Part shown: piece after piece, positions 35,374-43,563 of the stretch
Layout: the number at the start of each line of letters is the position of its first letter
How positions within the stretch are numbered: the first letter of the stretch is position 1
NCBI GenBank assembly: GCA_945902805.1
Contig: CAMDMZ010000012.1
Location: forward strand, 44,692-108,691
Direction of reading: 5' to 3'
Source: Propionivibrio dicarboxylicus
GTDB taxonomy: Bacteria > Pseudomonadota > Gammaproteobacteria > Burkholderiales > Rhodocyclaceae
Length of the DNA: 64,000 bases
Position numbers and translations under genes: made by a program
Notes under the pieces: model-generated
Told to the model about the DNA's origin: nothing
The model's database searches: none
The model's input: the letters and a program-made list of their open reading frames with translations, nothing else

Positions 35374-36504
35374 ATGCCTATGAAGGAAATCATCACCGAT
35401 TTGCTGCAACTCATGATCCAGCGCGAAGCCTCGGACCTTTTCCTCTCGGCCGATGCCCCGCCGCACATGAAGATTCGCGGCGTGACCCGCCCCGTCGAGT
35501 TGCCGCGATCGCTCACCATTGAAAACGCAAAAGATGCCGAACCGGCGATTTGGCCACCACTCAAGTCCGGTGCCTCCAAGGCCATCGCCTTTGGCTTGAT
35601 GACGCCGTCGCAGCGCGAAGAATTTGAACGGACGAAAGAATGTAACTTCGCCCTGACCATCGGCCAGGCGCGTTTTCGGGCCAATGCGTACTATCAGCGT
35701 GGCGAGGTGTCACTGGCGATTCGCCTGATCAAGGGCAACGTTCGAACTCTCGATGAATTGGGTTTGCCGCCGGCCACGGAAGGGCTCGCCTTGCTCAAGC
35801 GTGGCTTGGTACTGGTTGTCGGCGCCGCAGGGACAGGAAAGAGCACGACGCTATCGGCGATGATCAATCATCGCGCCCAGCGCATGGATGGCCACATTTT
35901 GACCATCGAGGACCCGATCGAGTTTCTCTTTCCGCATGGCCGTTCCTTGGTCGAGCAACGCGAGGTCGGTCTTGACACCGAGTCCTACAGCGCGGCCCTG
36001 AGCAATGTAATGCGCCAGGCGCCCGACGTGATCATGATCGATGAAATCAGTGATCTCGAAACCGCCCGCCACGCCATCATGTACGCGGGGTCCGGCTTGC
36101 TCTGCCTGACCACCATGCACGCCAACAACGCCAATCAGGCGGTTAATCGTCTGGTCAATTTCTTTCCCGACGAGGCGCGCAAGCAGGTTCTGATGAATCT
36201 CTCGATCAATCTCAGTGGCGTGATTTCACAACGCCTGCTGGCGTCGAAATCAGGCGGCACGGTGCTGGCGTCGGAAGTCTTGTTGCAGTCAGCCTATGGT
36301 TCGTCGCTGATTCAAAAAGGAGCCCTTGACGAACTCGACGATGCCATCAAGAAGGGTGCCGAAAAGGGCATGCAATTGTTCGACGATTGTTTGCTTAAGC
36401 TTTACCAGAGTGGCCGGATTTCACAAGATGAGGCATTGCATTACGCCGGTTCCAGAACCGATCTGGGTCTCAAAATCAAGCTCGCCAATGCAGCGCATTT
36501 TTGA
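35374..36504 (+). CDS. pilU: PilU-like twitching motility ATPase
   Basis: A hexameric type IV pilus retraction ATPase of the PilT/PilU family, 376 residues. The Walker A loop is VVGAAGTGKSTTLSA and the Asp box is HILTIEDPIEFLFPH. Walker B is DVIMIDEISDLETARHAI, and the His box is CLTTMHANNANQAVNRLVNFFP. The LVEQREVGLDTESYSAAL and VMRQAPDV blocks are typical. The usual GEIRD of Walker B is DEISD here, so the arginine is lost, a divergence from standard PilU. No pilT is adjacent; the EAL/HDOD gene lies 18 nt upstream and is probably co-transcribed. A second ATG lies 6 nt in. Confidence 0.9.
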   Translation: MPMKEIITDLLQLMIQREASDLFLSADAPPHMKIRGVTRPVELPRSLTIENAKDAEPAIWPPLKSGASKAIAFGLMTPSQREEFERTKECNFALTIGQARFRANAYYQRGEVSLAIRLIKGNVRTLDELGLPPATEGLALLKRGLVLVVGAAGTGKSTTLSAMINHRAQRMDGHILTIEDPIEFLFPHGRSLVEQREVGLDTESYSAALSNVMRQAPDVIMIDEISDLETARHAIMYAGSGLLCLTTMHANNANQAVNRLVNFFPDEARKQVLMNLSINLSGVISQRLLASKSGGTVLASEVLLQSAYGSSLIQKGALDELDDAIKKGAEKGMQLFDDCLLKLYQSGRISQDEALHYAGSRTDLGLKIKLANAAHF

Positions 36505-36609
36505 TCGCCAGGCGGGTTTGGCTCGATCCATGCATAAAATGTGGGCAAAAGGTTGAGCTTTCGGTAGGGTTGAGTCACAATTCCAACAATTAACCTTGAC
36601 CGTCGGCGA

Positions 36610-37365
36610 GTGATCACTTACGAATACCCCCTCAGTGAACGTGTACGAACCCTTCTTCGGTTGGAGGATCTGTTCGAGAAACTCGCCCATTTTGCAGCGG
36701 CCGAGAATCCGCTGGAACACCACATCGCGCTTGTCACTCTGTTCGAGATTCTCGAAGTAGCCAGCCGCGCCGACCTGAAATTTGATTTGGTGCAAGAGCT
36801 TGAGCGCCAGCGCCAAATCCTGCTTTCGTTCCGCAATAACCCCGATATTTCGGAAGATGCGCTCAATGGTGCGCTCTACGAGATCGAGCAAGCATCGACC
36901 CAACTCTTGGCCATGCAGGGGAAAATCGGCCAATACCTGCGCGAAAACGAATGGCTGATGAGCATCAAGAACCGCGCCGCGATCCCTGGCGGAGTTTGCG
37001 AGTTTGATCTTCCCGGCTATCACCATTGGCTGTGCCGCGACGTGAGCATTCGGCGCCGTGATATCGGCGGCTGGACCAAACCGCTGGCGCCCATCGAGGG
37101 CGGCTTGGCGATCGTCCTGCGCCTGCTGCGTTCGTCTGGGCGGCCGGAAACGCAAACCGCAACGCGCGGCGCCTTCCAACTGATGTTGGGCGGTCGGACG
37201 GCGCAGCTGGTGCGTATTCGCCTCAACGAAAACAATGCCGTGATCCCCGAAATTTCGGCCGGAAAATTTGCCCTCAACATTCGCTTCCTCACGCCGGACA
37301 TGGATCAGCGGCCGCGCCAGGTGGAAACCGAAGTGGATTTCGAACTGACGCTGTGCAACCTGTAG
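36610..37365 (+). CDS. zapD: Cell division protein ZapD
   Basis: A 251-residue FtsZ-interacting protein that crosslinks filaments at the Z-ring. The all-helical N-terminal half begins ITYEYPLSERVRTLLRLEDLF, and the beta-rich C-terminal half includes EFDLPGYHHWL and GGLAIVLRLLR, all family hallmarks. The start codon is GTG at 36610. yacG begins inside its last codons. In many relatives the order is coaE-zapD-yacG; here coaE is absent and a PilU-like gene sits upstream, separated by 105 bp. Confidence 0.93.
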   Translation: MITYEYPLSERVRTLLRLEDLFEKLAHFAAAENPLEHHIALVTLFEILEVASRADLKFDLVQELERQRQILLSFRNNPDISEDALNGALYEIEQASTQLLAMQGKIGQYLRENEWLMSIKNRAAIPGGVCEFDLPGYHHWLCRDVSIRRRDIGGWTKPLAPIEGGLAIVLRLLRSSGRPETQTATRGAFQLMLGGRTAQLVRIRLNENNAVIPEISAGKFALNIRFLTPDMDQRPRQVETEVDFELTLCNL

Positions 37366-37559
37366 TCCGCACCAAACCACGTACGGTTAGCTGTCCGCGT
37401 TGTGGCACAAGCGTTGTCTGGTCGGAGGAAAGTCCTTACCGGCCGTTTTGCTCGGCGCGTTGCAAAGGGGTCGATTTCGGCGCCTGGGCCAGCGAACAAT
37501 ATCGGGTGGCGGCGAGTGAGGAACCCGATCCCGGCTTCGAGGATCAGCCGCCGTTTTGA
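37353..37559 (+). CDS. yacG: DNA gyrase inhibitor YacG (zinc protein)
   Basis: A 68-residue zinc-binding protein. The four zinc cysteines are C14, C17 (CPRCG) and C33, C37 (FCSARC). The acidic, flexible C-terminal tail (about 50-68) is typical. YacG binds GyrB and inhibits gyrase in E. coli. The GTG start at 37353 overlaps the end of zapD by 13 nt, and its 3' end overlaps the convergent Nudix gene by 16 nt. Confidence 0.92.
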   Translation: MQPVVRTKPRTVSCPRCGTSVVWSEESPYRPFCSARCKGVDFGAWASEQYRVAASEEPDPGFEDQPPF

Positions 37560-38491
37560 TCTGCCCAGGCGGCGCGAATCGCCGCAACGCCGTGTGCGCC
37601 GGCTTGTCGCGCCACATCCAGGTCCGCACGAGTCAAACCGCCGAGGGCAAAAGTCGGTACTGGCGGAACGGCGACCGTGTCCGTAAATGATCCCCAACCT
37701 AGCCCGATAACACCCGGATGCGATTTCGTTGCCCGGACCGGTCCAAAAACCGTAAAGTCGCAGCCGATGGCGGCGGCTTTTTCCAGATCTTCACGGTTGT
37801 GGCATGAGGCGGCGACAAGCGGAAAATCAGGTCGCGTTGTTGTCAGCGTCAGTTGAGCTGACGTCAGATGCAAGCCATCGGCACCCGAGTCGCGGGCCAG
37901 CGTGGCGTCACCATTGACCAGGACACGGGCGCCAGCGTGATGGCAAAGTGCGACGGCGGCGTGTGCGAACGTGGCGCGTTGCGCCTCATCGAGACGCGGC
38001 TCGCGAATCTGTACCAGCCGGACACCAGCGTTCAATGCCTGGGTCAGTGAACGCAATTGGGCGTCGATGCCGATTTCTCCGGCATACGTGATGGCGTAGA
38101 AATCCGGCAGGGCCAGCGCCGTCAGCACTGGCCCATTGGCCGGCAGCATCGGGCTGACTGATGTCGCGCCCGGTTGTTGCCAAGTGAGCGCCGAATGGAC
38201 ATGGTCGTGCAGTTCGCCCGACCATTCACGGACCTTGTAGAAATAGAGCCGGACATGGGCGTGTTCGTATCGATGCTCGCGCCGCAACCAGGGGTCGGCA
38301 CGCGTCACCGTGATGCCCAGCTCTTCCTGCAATTCCCGAATCAGCGCTTGACGCGGTGTTTCACCGGGCTCGACCTTGCCGCCAGGGAATTCCCAGTAGC
38401 CGGGATAAAAGGTATCCGGCGCGCGCTGGCCAAGCAGAAAGCTACCATCCGGGCGCTCAATGACTGCCGCCGCGACTTCGGTGATCTTCAT
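37544..38491 (-). CDS. Nudix hydrolase fused to a ThiE/TenI-like domain
   Basis: A 315-residue fusion. The N-terminal MutT-like domain (about 1-130) has an intact Nudix box, GGKVEPGETPRQAL then IRELQEELGI, and should hydrolyse oxidised nucleotides such as 8-oxo-dGTP. The C-terminal TIM barrel (about 150-315) resembles thiamine-phosphate synthase or TenI: LVQIREPRL, VLVNGDATLARDSGADGLHLTSAQL and FTVFGPVRATKSHPG. The expected ThiE lysine and GQED substrate residues are replaced (IREP; TSAQ), so ThiE activity is doubtful. The ATG at 38491 overlaps the ATPase stop by four bases. Near residue 280 AVPPVPTF is a dispersed-repeat copy just before the phosphate-binding FALGG loop. Such fusions are common in betaproteobacteria. 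Confidence 0.88.
   Translation of the reverse strand: MKITEVAAAVIERPDGSFLLGQRAPDTFYPGYWEFPGGKVEPGETPRQALIRELQEELGITVTRADPWLRREHRYEHAHVRLYFYKVREWSGELHDHVHSALTWQQPGATSVSPMLPANGPVLTALALPDFYAITYAGEIGIDAQLRSLTQALNAGVRLVQIREPRLDEAQRATFAHAAVALCHHAGARVLVNGDATLARDSGADGLHLTSAQLTLTTTRPDFPLVAASCHNREDLEKAAAIGCDFTVFGPVRATKSHPGVIGLGWGSFTDTVAVPPVPTFALGGLTRADLDVARQAGAHGVAAIRAAWADQNGG
37648..37673 (-). repeat. Dispersed 26-bp repeat, copy 10 (inside the Nudix/ThiE-like gene)
   Basis: Minus strand GCCGTTCCGCCAG then TACCGACTTTTG. It is read in the sense frame AVPPVPTF, as in the CHASE kinase. It is the only minus-strand copy after position 10305. Confidence 0.85.
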
Positions 38492-39381
38492 CGACGTTTC
38501 TTCGCCGTCCTGCCTGCGTAGTCGCGCGCGAACTGCCAGGCCACGCGACCCGAGCGCGAGCCGCGCGAGAGTGACCACAGCAAGGCTTCCTGCCGTGCCG
38601 CCAGCGCCGACTTTTCATCGAGGCCAAAACGCTGCAGCCAATGCGCGCAAATGGTCAGGTACTGATCCTGATCGACCGGGTAGAACGAGAGCCAGAGACC
38701 GAAACGCTCGGACAGCGACACCTTCTCTTCGGTAGTTTCGCCGGGATGAATCTCGCCGTCGTCGGTATGGACGGTTTCGAGATTTTCCGACATCTTCTCC
38801 GGCATCAGGTGACGGCGGTTGGAGGTGGCGTAGACCAACAAGTTGTCGGGCATTCCCGAAATCGAACCGTCGAGAATGCTCTTCATCGCCTTGTAACCCG
38901 GCTCGCCCGACTCGAAGGAAAGGTCGTCGCAAAAAATGATGAAGTGTTCGCGACGCTCTCCCACCAGATCGACAATCTCCGGCAGATGCACCAGGTCTTC
39001 CTTGTCCACTTCGATCAGACGCAGGCCGCGACCGGCAAAGGCGTTCAGCGCGGCCTTGACCAGCGAACTCTTGCCCGTGCCACGGGCGCCGGTCAGCAGC
39101 ACATTGTTGGCGCTGCGACCCTGGACGAACTGGCGCGTGTTCTGCGTCAACTGCGCTTTCTGGTCGTCGATGCCGTGCAGATCATCGAAGCGGATCGCAT
39201 GCGGATGTTTGACCGATTCCAGCCAGCCGCCTCTGCCGGGACGGGTGCGCCAGCGAAAAGCCGGCGCCGACCAATCGAGTGGTGGTGGGGCGGGTGGCAA
39301 GGCGGTATCGAGCCGCTGCAGAAGCTGCTCGGCCAGCCCGATCAGGCGGCCAAGATCGCCTTGGTCATTGGTTTCGCTCAT
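38488..39381 (-). CDS. AAA-type ATPase (DUF815 family)
   Basis: A 297-residue P-loop ATPase of the DUF815 family. Walker A is LLTGARGTGKSSLVKAAL, Walker B is HFIIFCDDLSFE, and sensor residues are in VYATSNRRHLMPE. The C-terminal block RGSRSGRVAWQFARDY is characteristic. Its cellular role is not established; it is often next to the Nudix gene, with which it overlaps by four bases (ATGA). Residues near 260 (DEKSALAARQEAL) overlap a match to the dispersed repeat, but that segment fits the family and may be native. Confidence 0.88.
   Translation of the reverse strand: MSETNDQGDLGRLIGLAEQLLQRLDTALPPAPPPLDWSAPAFRWRTRPGRGGWLESVKHPHAIRFDDLHGIDDQKAQLTQNTRQFVQGRSANNVLLTGARGTGKSSLVKAALNAFAGRGLRLIEVDKEDLVHLPEIVDLVGERREHFIIFCDDLSFESGEPGYKAMKSILDGSISGMPDNLLVYATSNRRHLMPEKMSENLETVHTDDGEIHPGETTEEKVSLSERFGLWLSFYPVDQDQYLTICAHWLQRFGLDEKSALAARQEALLWSLSRGSRSGRVAWQFARDYAGRTAKKRR
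38592..38617 (+). repeat. Dispersed 26-bp repeat, copy 11 (possible, inside the DUF815 gene)
   Basis: GCCGTGCCGCCAG then CGCCGACTTTTCA. In the minus-strand gene it is read as EKSALAAR, a segment that also fits the family. It may therefore be a native sequence rather than an insertion. Confidence 0.5.
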
Positions 39382-39432
39382 CGTTTAATCTATGGGGTAG
39401 GTTTTCAACGTACCGGGCACTTTATCAGATCA

Positions 39433-40659
39433 ATGCGACACTACTTTTCAAGGCTTCCCACGCTCGGCGCGCTTCTGTTGAGCGCCATTCTGGCGGGCTG
39501 CATTGCCCTGCCAACACGAACCGAAACCGTCGCCGTCAAGGAGGCCACCACCTGTCCGGTAGCGACAACATGCCCGGCTTGCCCGCTATGCCCGACTGTT
39601 GAACCCGTCAAGCCCGCCGAAAAACCGCTGCAGCCAGCCGAATGGTCCGACGTCACAGGCTGGAACGATGATGATCTGAAGCCGGCATTCGATGCCTTTG
39701 TCGCCAGTTGTACGCGCCTTGAGCGCAAGCCGATGTGGCAGAACACCTGTGCCGCTGCCCGCAAACTGACCGAGCGCGAACCGGCGGCGTTGCGGGCTTG
39801 GTTCGAAGCCAGCTTCCGGCCCTGGGCGGCGACCAATCCCGACGGCTCGCGCAATGGTCTGGTTACTGGCTATTACGAACCGCTTCTGAACGGCAGCCGC
39901 CAGCGCAACGCCAAAGCCACGGTGCCGGTCTTCGGTCCGCCGGATGATCTGATCGTGGTCGAACTGGCTGATCTGTATCCGGAACTGAAACACATGCGTC
40001 TCCGTGGTCGCCTCGACGGACGCAAGCTGGTGCCCTACTATTCCCGCGCTGAGCTGGAAAGTCGCAAGAGCAAGCGCTCACCGATTCTTTGGGTGGAAGA
40101 TCCCATCGACTTCTTTTTCCTGCAGATCCAGGGCTCTGGCCAGGTACGCCTGCCCGATGGTAGCCGCGTCCGCCTGAATTACGCCGACCAGAATGGTCAC
40201 CCCTATCGTTCGATCGGTAAATGGTTGCTCGATCAGGGCCAACTGAAGCCGGGCGAAGCCTCCATGCAGGGCATCAAAGCCTGGGCCAGCGCCAACCCGA
40301 GCCGCCGCAACGAACTCCTGAATACCAATCCCAGTGTCGTGTTCTTCCGCGAACTCGCCGCTGATGGCAGCGGACCGCCGGGCGCGCTGGCGGTTCCGCT
40401 GACTCCGGAACGCAGCATCGCCGTCGATCCGCGCCATATTCCGCTGGGTGCGCCGGTGTGGTTGTCGACGACTCGTCCAAATAGTGAGCAGGCGCTCACT
40501 CGCCTGATGCTGGCCCAGGATACCGGTGGTGCGATTCGTGGCGTGGTCCGCGCCGACTTCTACTGGGGCACTGGCGACGAGGCGGGCGCCCAAGCCGGCA
40601 AAATGCGCCAGCAGGGTCGGATGTGGGTGCTGTTGCCGCGCGACCAGCTGCCAGAGTAG
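39433..40659 (+). CDS. mltA: Membrane-bound lytic murein transglycosylase A
   Basis: An outer-membrane lipoprotein that cleaves peptidoglycan to 1,6-anhydromuropeptides. The 408-residue product has a signal peptide ending in the lipobox LAGC. A cysteine/proline-rich linker (CPVATTCPACPLCP) is unusual. The MltA domain shows VTGYYEPLLNGSR, ILWVEDPIDFFFLQIQGSG and SIAVDPRHIPLGAPVWL. The C-terminal 3D domain carries catalytic aspartates in AQDTGGAIRGVVRADFYWG. The start is the ATG at 39433; a longer upstream reading frame crosses the divergent ATPase gene and is rejected. Confidence 0.93.
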   Translation: MRHYFSRLPTLGALLLSAILAGCIALPTRTETVAVKEATTCPVATTCPACPLCPTVEPVKPAEKPLQPAEWSDVTGWNDDDLKPAFDAFVASCTRLERKPMWQNTCAAARKLTEREPAALRAWFEASFRPWAATNPDGSRNGLVTGYYEPLLNGSRQRNAKATVPVFGPPDDLIVVELADLYPELKHMRLRGRLDGRKLVPYYSRAELESRKSKRSPILWVEDPIDFFFLQIQGSGQVRLPDGSRVRLNYADQNGHPYRSIGKWLLDQGQLKPGEASMQGIKAWASANPSRRNELLNTNPSVVFFRELAADGSGPPGALAVPLTPERSIAVDPRHIPLGAPVWLSTTRPNSEQALTRLMLAQDTGGAIRGVVRADFYWGTGDEAGAQAGKMRQQGRMWVLLPRDQLPE

Positions 40660-40666
40660 ACGCTGC

Positions 40667-40720
40667 GCCGTCCCGCCAGTCCCGAACAAGGGATTCCCTT
40701 CGGTCACACTGACTTTTCAC
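40667..40720 (+). repeat. Dispersed 26-bp repeat, copy 12 (split by about 29 bp)
   Basis: The left half GCCGTCCCGCCAG (40667) and right half CTGACTTTTCA (about 40709) are separated by extra sequence that contains the palindrome AAGGGA-T-TCCCTT. It lies 7 nt after the mltA stop. It looks like a copy disrupted by a small insertion. Confidence 0.65.
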
Positions 40721-40746
40721 CAAATTAGTGCGGCATTCCCTAGGGA

Positions 40747-40763
40747 TGCACCGCATTGGTGCT
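40747..40763 (+). promoter_or_regulatory. NtrC-type activator site upstream of amtB
   Basis: TGCACC-GCATT-GGTGCT matches the NtrC consensus TGCACY-N5-GGTGCA with one mismatch. It lies about 70 bp upstream of the sigma-54 promoter, a normal enhancer distance. This implies induction of amtB under nitrogen limitation (inference). Confidence 0.75.
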
Positions 40764-40814
40764 ATGCGTGTCCGGCCGACTCTCTAAGTACTTGTATTAA
40801 AAGAAGCTGTAGAG

Positions 40815-40831
40815 CAGGAACGGTGATTGCT
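40815..40831 (+). promoter_or_regulatory. Sigma-54 promoter of amtB
   Basis: CAGGAACGGTGATTGCT carries the invariant GG and GC of the -24/-12 elements with exactly ten bases between them. About two positions differ from the full consensus. Transcription should start near 40842, about 30 nt before the amtB ATG. Confidence 0.8.
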
Positions 40832-40872
40832 TCTACGCTCCAATCTCGTGCCTGCGTACCCATGGAGCCCCA

Positions 40873-42078
40873 ATGGAGAATTTCAAAACTTCCGCCGACG
40901 TACTGTTCATTCTGCTCGGCGCCATCATGATTCTGGCGATGCATGCCGGCTTTGCCTTTCTCGAGCTAGGCACGGTGCGCCGAAAGAATCAGGTCAACGC
41001 CCTGGTCAAGATCCTGGTCGATTTTTCCGTCTCGACCCTGGCCTACTTCTTCATCGGTTACGGCATCGCTTACGGCGTGCATTTTTTCGCCGGCGCCGAA
41101 ACGTTGACGCAAAAGAGCGGCTACGACATGGTGAAGTTTTTCTTCCTGCTCACCTTTGCCGCCGCGATACCGGCCATCGTCTCCGGTGGCATCGCCGAAC
41201 GCGCGCGCTTTGGCCCACAACTCGCCGCCACCTTCATTCTGGTTGGCTTCGTTTATCCTTTCTTTGAAGGCATCGCTTGGAACCAAGCCTACGGTATCCA
41301 GGGCTGGCTCAAGGCCAGTTTTGGCGAAGAGTTCCATGATTTCGCCGGGTCGGTCGTCGTCCATGCCGTCGGCGGCTGGATCGGTCTGGCCGCCGTACTG
41401 CTACTCGGCGCGCGCCGTGGCCGTTATCACAAGGACGGCGGCATCGCCGGCGCTCATCCACCGTCGTCGATTCCCTTCCTTGCACTCGGGGCCTGGATTC
41501 TGATCGTCGGCTGGTTCGGCTTCAATGTCATGAGCGCACAGACGCTGGACAAGGTGTCCGGCCTAGTGGCAATGAACTCATTGATGGCCATGGTTGGCGG
41601 CACGCTGGTCGCCCTGGCGGCCGGCAAGAACGACCCCGGCTTTGTCCACAACGGGCCGCTGGCCGGGTTGGTCGCGGTGTGTGCCGGGTCCGACATCATG
41701 CACCCACTTGGTGCGCTGGTCACCGGTGGCATTGCCGGCGGATTGTTCGTCCTGATGTTCACTCTGGCGCAGAACCGCTGGAAGATTGATGACGTACTCG
41801 GCGTCTGGCCGCTGCATGGACTATGTGGCGCCTGGGGCGGCATTGCCGCCGGCATCTTCGGCGCCAAGGCCCTGGGCGGACTGGGTGGTGTTGCCTTCAT
41901 GAGCCAATTCGCCGGCACTGCACTCGGCATCAGCATCGCCTTTGGCGGCGGGATGCTGGTCTATGGCATCCTGAAAATGACGGTCGGCATCCGGCTCGAC
42001 GCCGAAGAGGAATACAACGGCGCCGACCTCACCATTCACAAGATCACGGCCGCCCCGGAGCGCGAAACGAACTGGTAA
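40873..42078 (+). CDS. amtB: Ammonium transporter
   Basis: A trimeric ammonium channel of the Amt/Rh family with about eleven membrane helices, 401 residues. The pore twin histidines are H164 (GSVVVHAVGGW) and H315 (WPLHGLCGAWGG), both present. Other signatures are FFEGIAWNQ and GAWILIVGWFGFNVMSA. No cleavable signal is evident; the first helix begins at residue 9. GGAG lies about 6 nt before the ATG. Upstream are a sigma-54 promoter and an NtrC-type site. No glnK gene is adjacent, which is unusual because glnK-amtB is the common pair. It converges on the EamA gene with a 10-bp gap. Confidence 0.95.
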   Translation: MENFKTSADVLFILLGAIMILAMHAGFAFLELGTVRRKNQVNALVKILVDFSVSTLAYFFIGYGIAYGVHFFAGAETLTQKSGYDMVKFFFLLTFAAAIPAIVSGGIAERARFGPQLAATFILVGFVYPFFEGIAWNQAYGIQGWLKASFGEEFHDFAGSVVVHAVGGWIGLAAVLLLGARRGRYHKDGGIAGAHPPSSIPFLALGAWILIVGWFGFNVMSAQTLDKVSGLVAMNSLMAMVGGTLVALAAGKNDPGFVHNGPLAGLVAVCAGSDIMHPLGALVTGGIAGGLFVLMFTLAQNRWKIDDVLGVWPLHGLCGAWGGIAAGIFGAKALGGLGGVAFMSQFAGTALGISIAFGGGMLVYGILKMTVGIRLDAEEEYNGADLTIHKITAAPERETNW

Positions 42079-42088
42079 AGCGCAACCC

Positions 42089-42997
42089 TCACGCCGCTTT
42101 CCGGCCGATAAAGATCAAGCTCAGCGTCAGGGTGGCGACCAGGATCATGGATGTTTCGATCGGTTCACCGAGCATCAGTGCCGACAATCCCAGGGTGAGA
42201 AAAAGCTGAACCAGTTGCACCTGGCTCACCCGCGCAATGCCGCCGAGCAGCAAGCCGCGATACCAGAAGAAGAAGCCGACCCACTGGCTCATCAGTCCGA
42301 GATAAGCCAGGGCGAACCATGAGCCGAGCGGGACGGCAGATACGTTCGCCGGGGGATTGAGCGCAGCCATGATCAGGGTTCCGGGCAGGGCGATGATCAA
42401 GGCCCACGAGATCACCTCCGGACCGCTCAGGTACTTTGCCGCGATCGCACCACTGGCGTAGCCCAGCCCGCCGAGCAGGACGCCTAGCAACAAGAGCATA
42501 TCGGCCAGATGCAGCGTGCCGGCGGCACGCAGCCAGGCGTAGCCACAAACCAGCAAAGTCCCGGCGACCGCGCAGAGCCAGAACACGCGTGAAAGACGTT
42601 CGCGATTGAGCGTGGCCCCGATGATGGCCGTGGCCAGCGGCAGGATGCCATTGACCACGGCGGCGTGACTGGAGGGTACGGTTTGCAACGCCAGCGTATT
42701 CAGCAGTGGCCAACCAAACACCACCCCGGTGGCCGTGCCGAGTAGCGGCCACCAGGTGGCGCGTGGCGGCAATTTCGCCTCGATCAGGCGCAGATACGCC
42801 ATGCCGGCAAACGCTGCCAGCACAGCACGTCCGGCCCAGACAAACCAGGGCGACAAGGTATCGCCCGCGAGAGCGATCTTGGTCATCGGCATCGTCAGAC
42901 TGAAGATCAGCACACCGATGGCGCCGAGGGTAAATCCGGCAAACCCGGCCCGGCCATGCCAGGGTGAATCTGCCCGCATCTGCCGCGAGATGTTCAT
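42089..42997 (-). CDS. EamA/DMT-family transporter
   Basis: An inner-membrane transporter of 302 residues with ten predicted helices arranged as two EamA repeats (about 20-150 and 165-298). Examples are GVLIFSLTMPMTKIAL, SSHAAVVNGILPLATAI and YRGLLLGGIARVSQVQLVQLFLTLGLSALML. It overlaps the DUF2917 gene upstream by four bases. The divergent MocR regulator probably controls this pair. Substrates of the family are amino acids, metabolites or drugs; none can be assigned here. Confidence 0.9.
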   Translation of the reverse strand: MNISRQMRADSPWHGRAGFAGFTLGAIGVLIFSLTMPMTKIALAGDTLSPWFVWAGRAVLAAFAGMAYLRLIEAKLPPRATWWPLLGTATGVVFGWPLLNTLALQTVPSSHAAVVNGILPLATAIIGATLNRERLSRVFWLCAVAGTLLVCGYAWLRAAGTLHLADMLLLLGVLLGGLGYASGAIAAKYLSGPEVISWALIIALPGTLIMAALNPPANVSAVPLGSWFALAYLGLMSQWVGFFFWYRGLLLGGIARVSQVQLVQLFLTLGLSALMLGEPIETSMILVATLTLSLIFIGRKAA

Positions 42998-43362
42998 TTG
43001 ATCGATGAGAAGTCAGTCGGATAGATGCTGCGGTGGCGACTCGCGAATGGTCGCAGCGCGAGTAGCCTGATCAGCAGACGCGACGATAGCGCCAACCCGA
43101 ACAACCAAGGCACGAATCCGCTGCGGCTGCATTCGATCCGTGCCGTGTCGCGCACCGCCTCAAGCACCACCAGGCCCTGGCCACGGATACGATAGCGCTC
43201 TCCGGCGCGCAAGAACACATCACCCGCCTCACCGGCTTCGGTGATCCAGACAATGCCCGTCAGCACGCACAACTCAACGCCACGTGCCTGCGACAGGATC
43301 ACGGGTGTGTCTTGCGCCAGCGGCAATTGCTGTGAATTGGACTTGGTCGATAGTATCGGCAT
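42994..43362 (-). CDS. DUF2917-like small protein
   Basis: A 122-residue protein. The core (LPLAQDTPVILSQARGVELCVLTGIVWITEAGEAGDVFLRAGERYRI) matches the short cupin-like DUF2917 proteins of betaproteobacteria. The C-terminus has a hydrophobic segment (FVPWLFGLALSSRLLIRLLAL), perhaps membrane-associated. AAGGAG lies 8 nt before the ATG at 43362, which decides this start over an upstream alternative at 43452. It is translationally coupled to the EamA transporter and divergent from the MocR regulator. Its function is unknown. Confidence 0.82.
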   Translation of the reverse strand: MPILSTKSNSQQLPLAQDTPVILSQARGVELCVLTGIVWITEAGEAGDVFLRAGERYRIRGQGLVVLEAVRDTARIECSRSGFVPWLFGLALSSRLLIRLLALRPFASRHRSIYPTDFSSIK

Positions 43363-43437
43363 GATCGGCTCCTTGGTGTGTGACGGCCTACCCATGCTAG
43401 GGATCGCACCAATAGCAGTACAGATGTACGTCGATAG

Positions 43438-43490
43438 AATTGTGACCGTCACAGATTGGCCAACATTGAACTGTGCTGTTACATTGTGAC
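43438..43490. promoter_or_regulatory. Candidate MocR operator: palindrome plus repeated half-site
   Basis: TGTGAC-C-GTCACA at 43441-43453 is a perfect 6-bp inverted repeat. The half-site ATTGTGAC recurs at 43483-43490, about 44 bp (four helical turns) away in the same orientation. It lies in the 201-bp gap between the divergent DUF2917-EamA pair and the MocR gene. MocR-type regulators bind repeated half-sites in such positions (family knowledge); assignment to this protein is inference. Confidence 0.5.
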
Positions 43491-43563
43491 GCCAACTGTA
43501 TCGTCCCGGACGTAGCGCTGCGGATCAAAATCTGGGCATCACCGAGCACAAAGGAACGCCGAC

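Noticed and set aside
38641..39432. Upstream in-frame extension of the mltA reading frame
   Set aside because: It runs antisense through the DUF815 ATPase gene; the signal peptide and lipobox begin at 39433.
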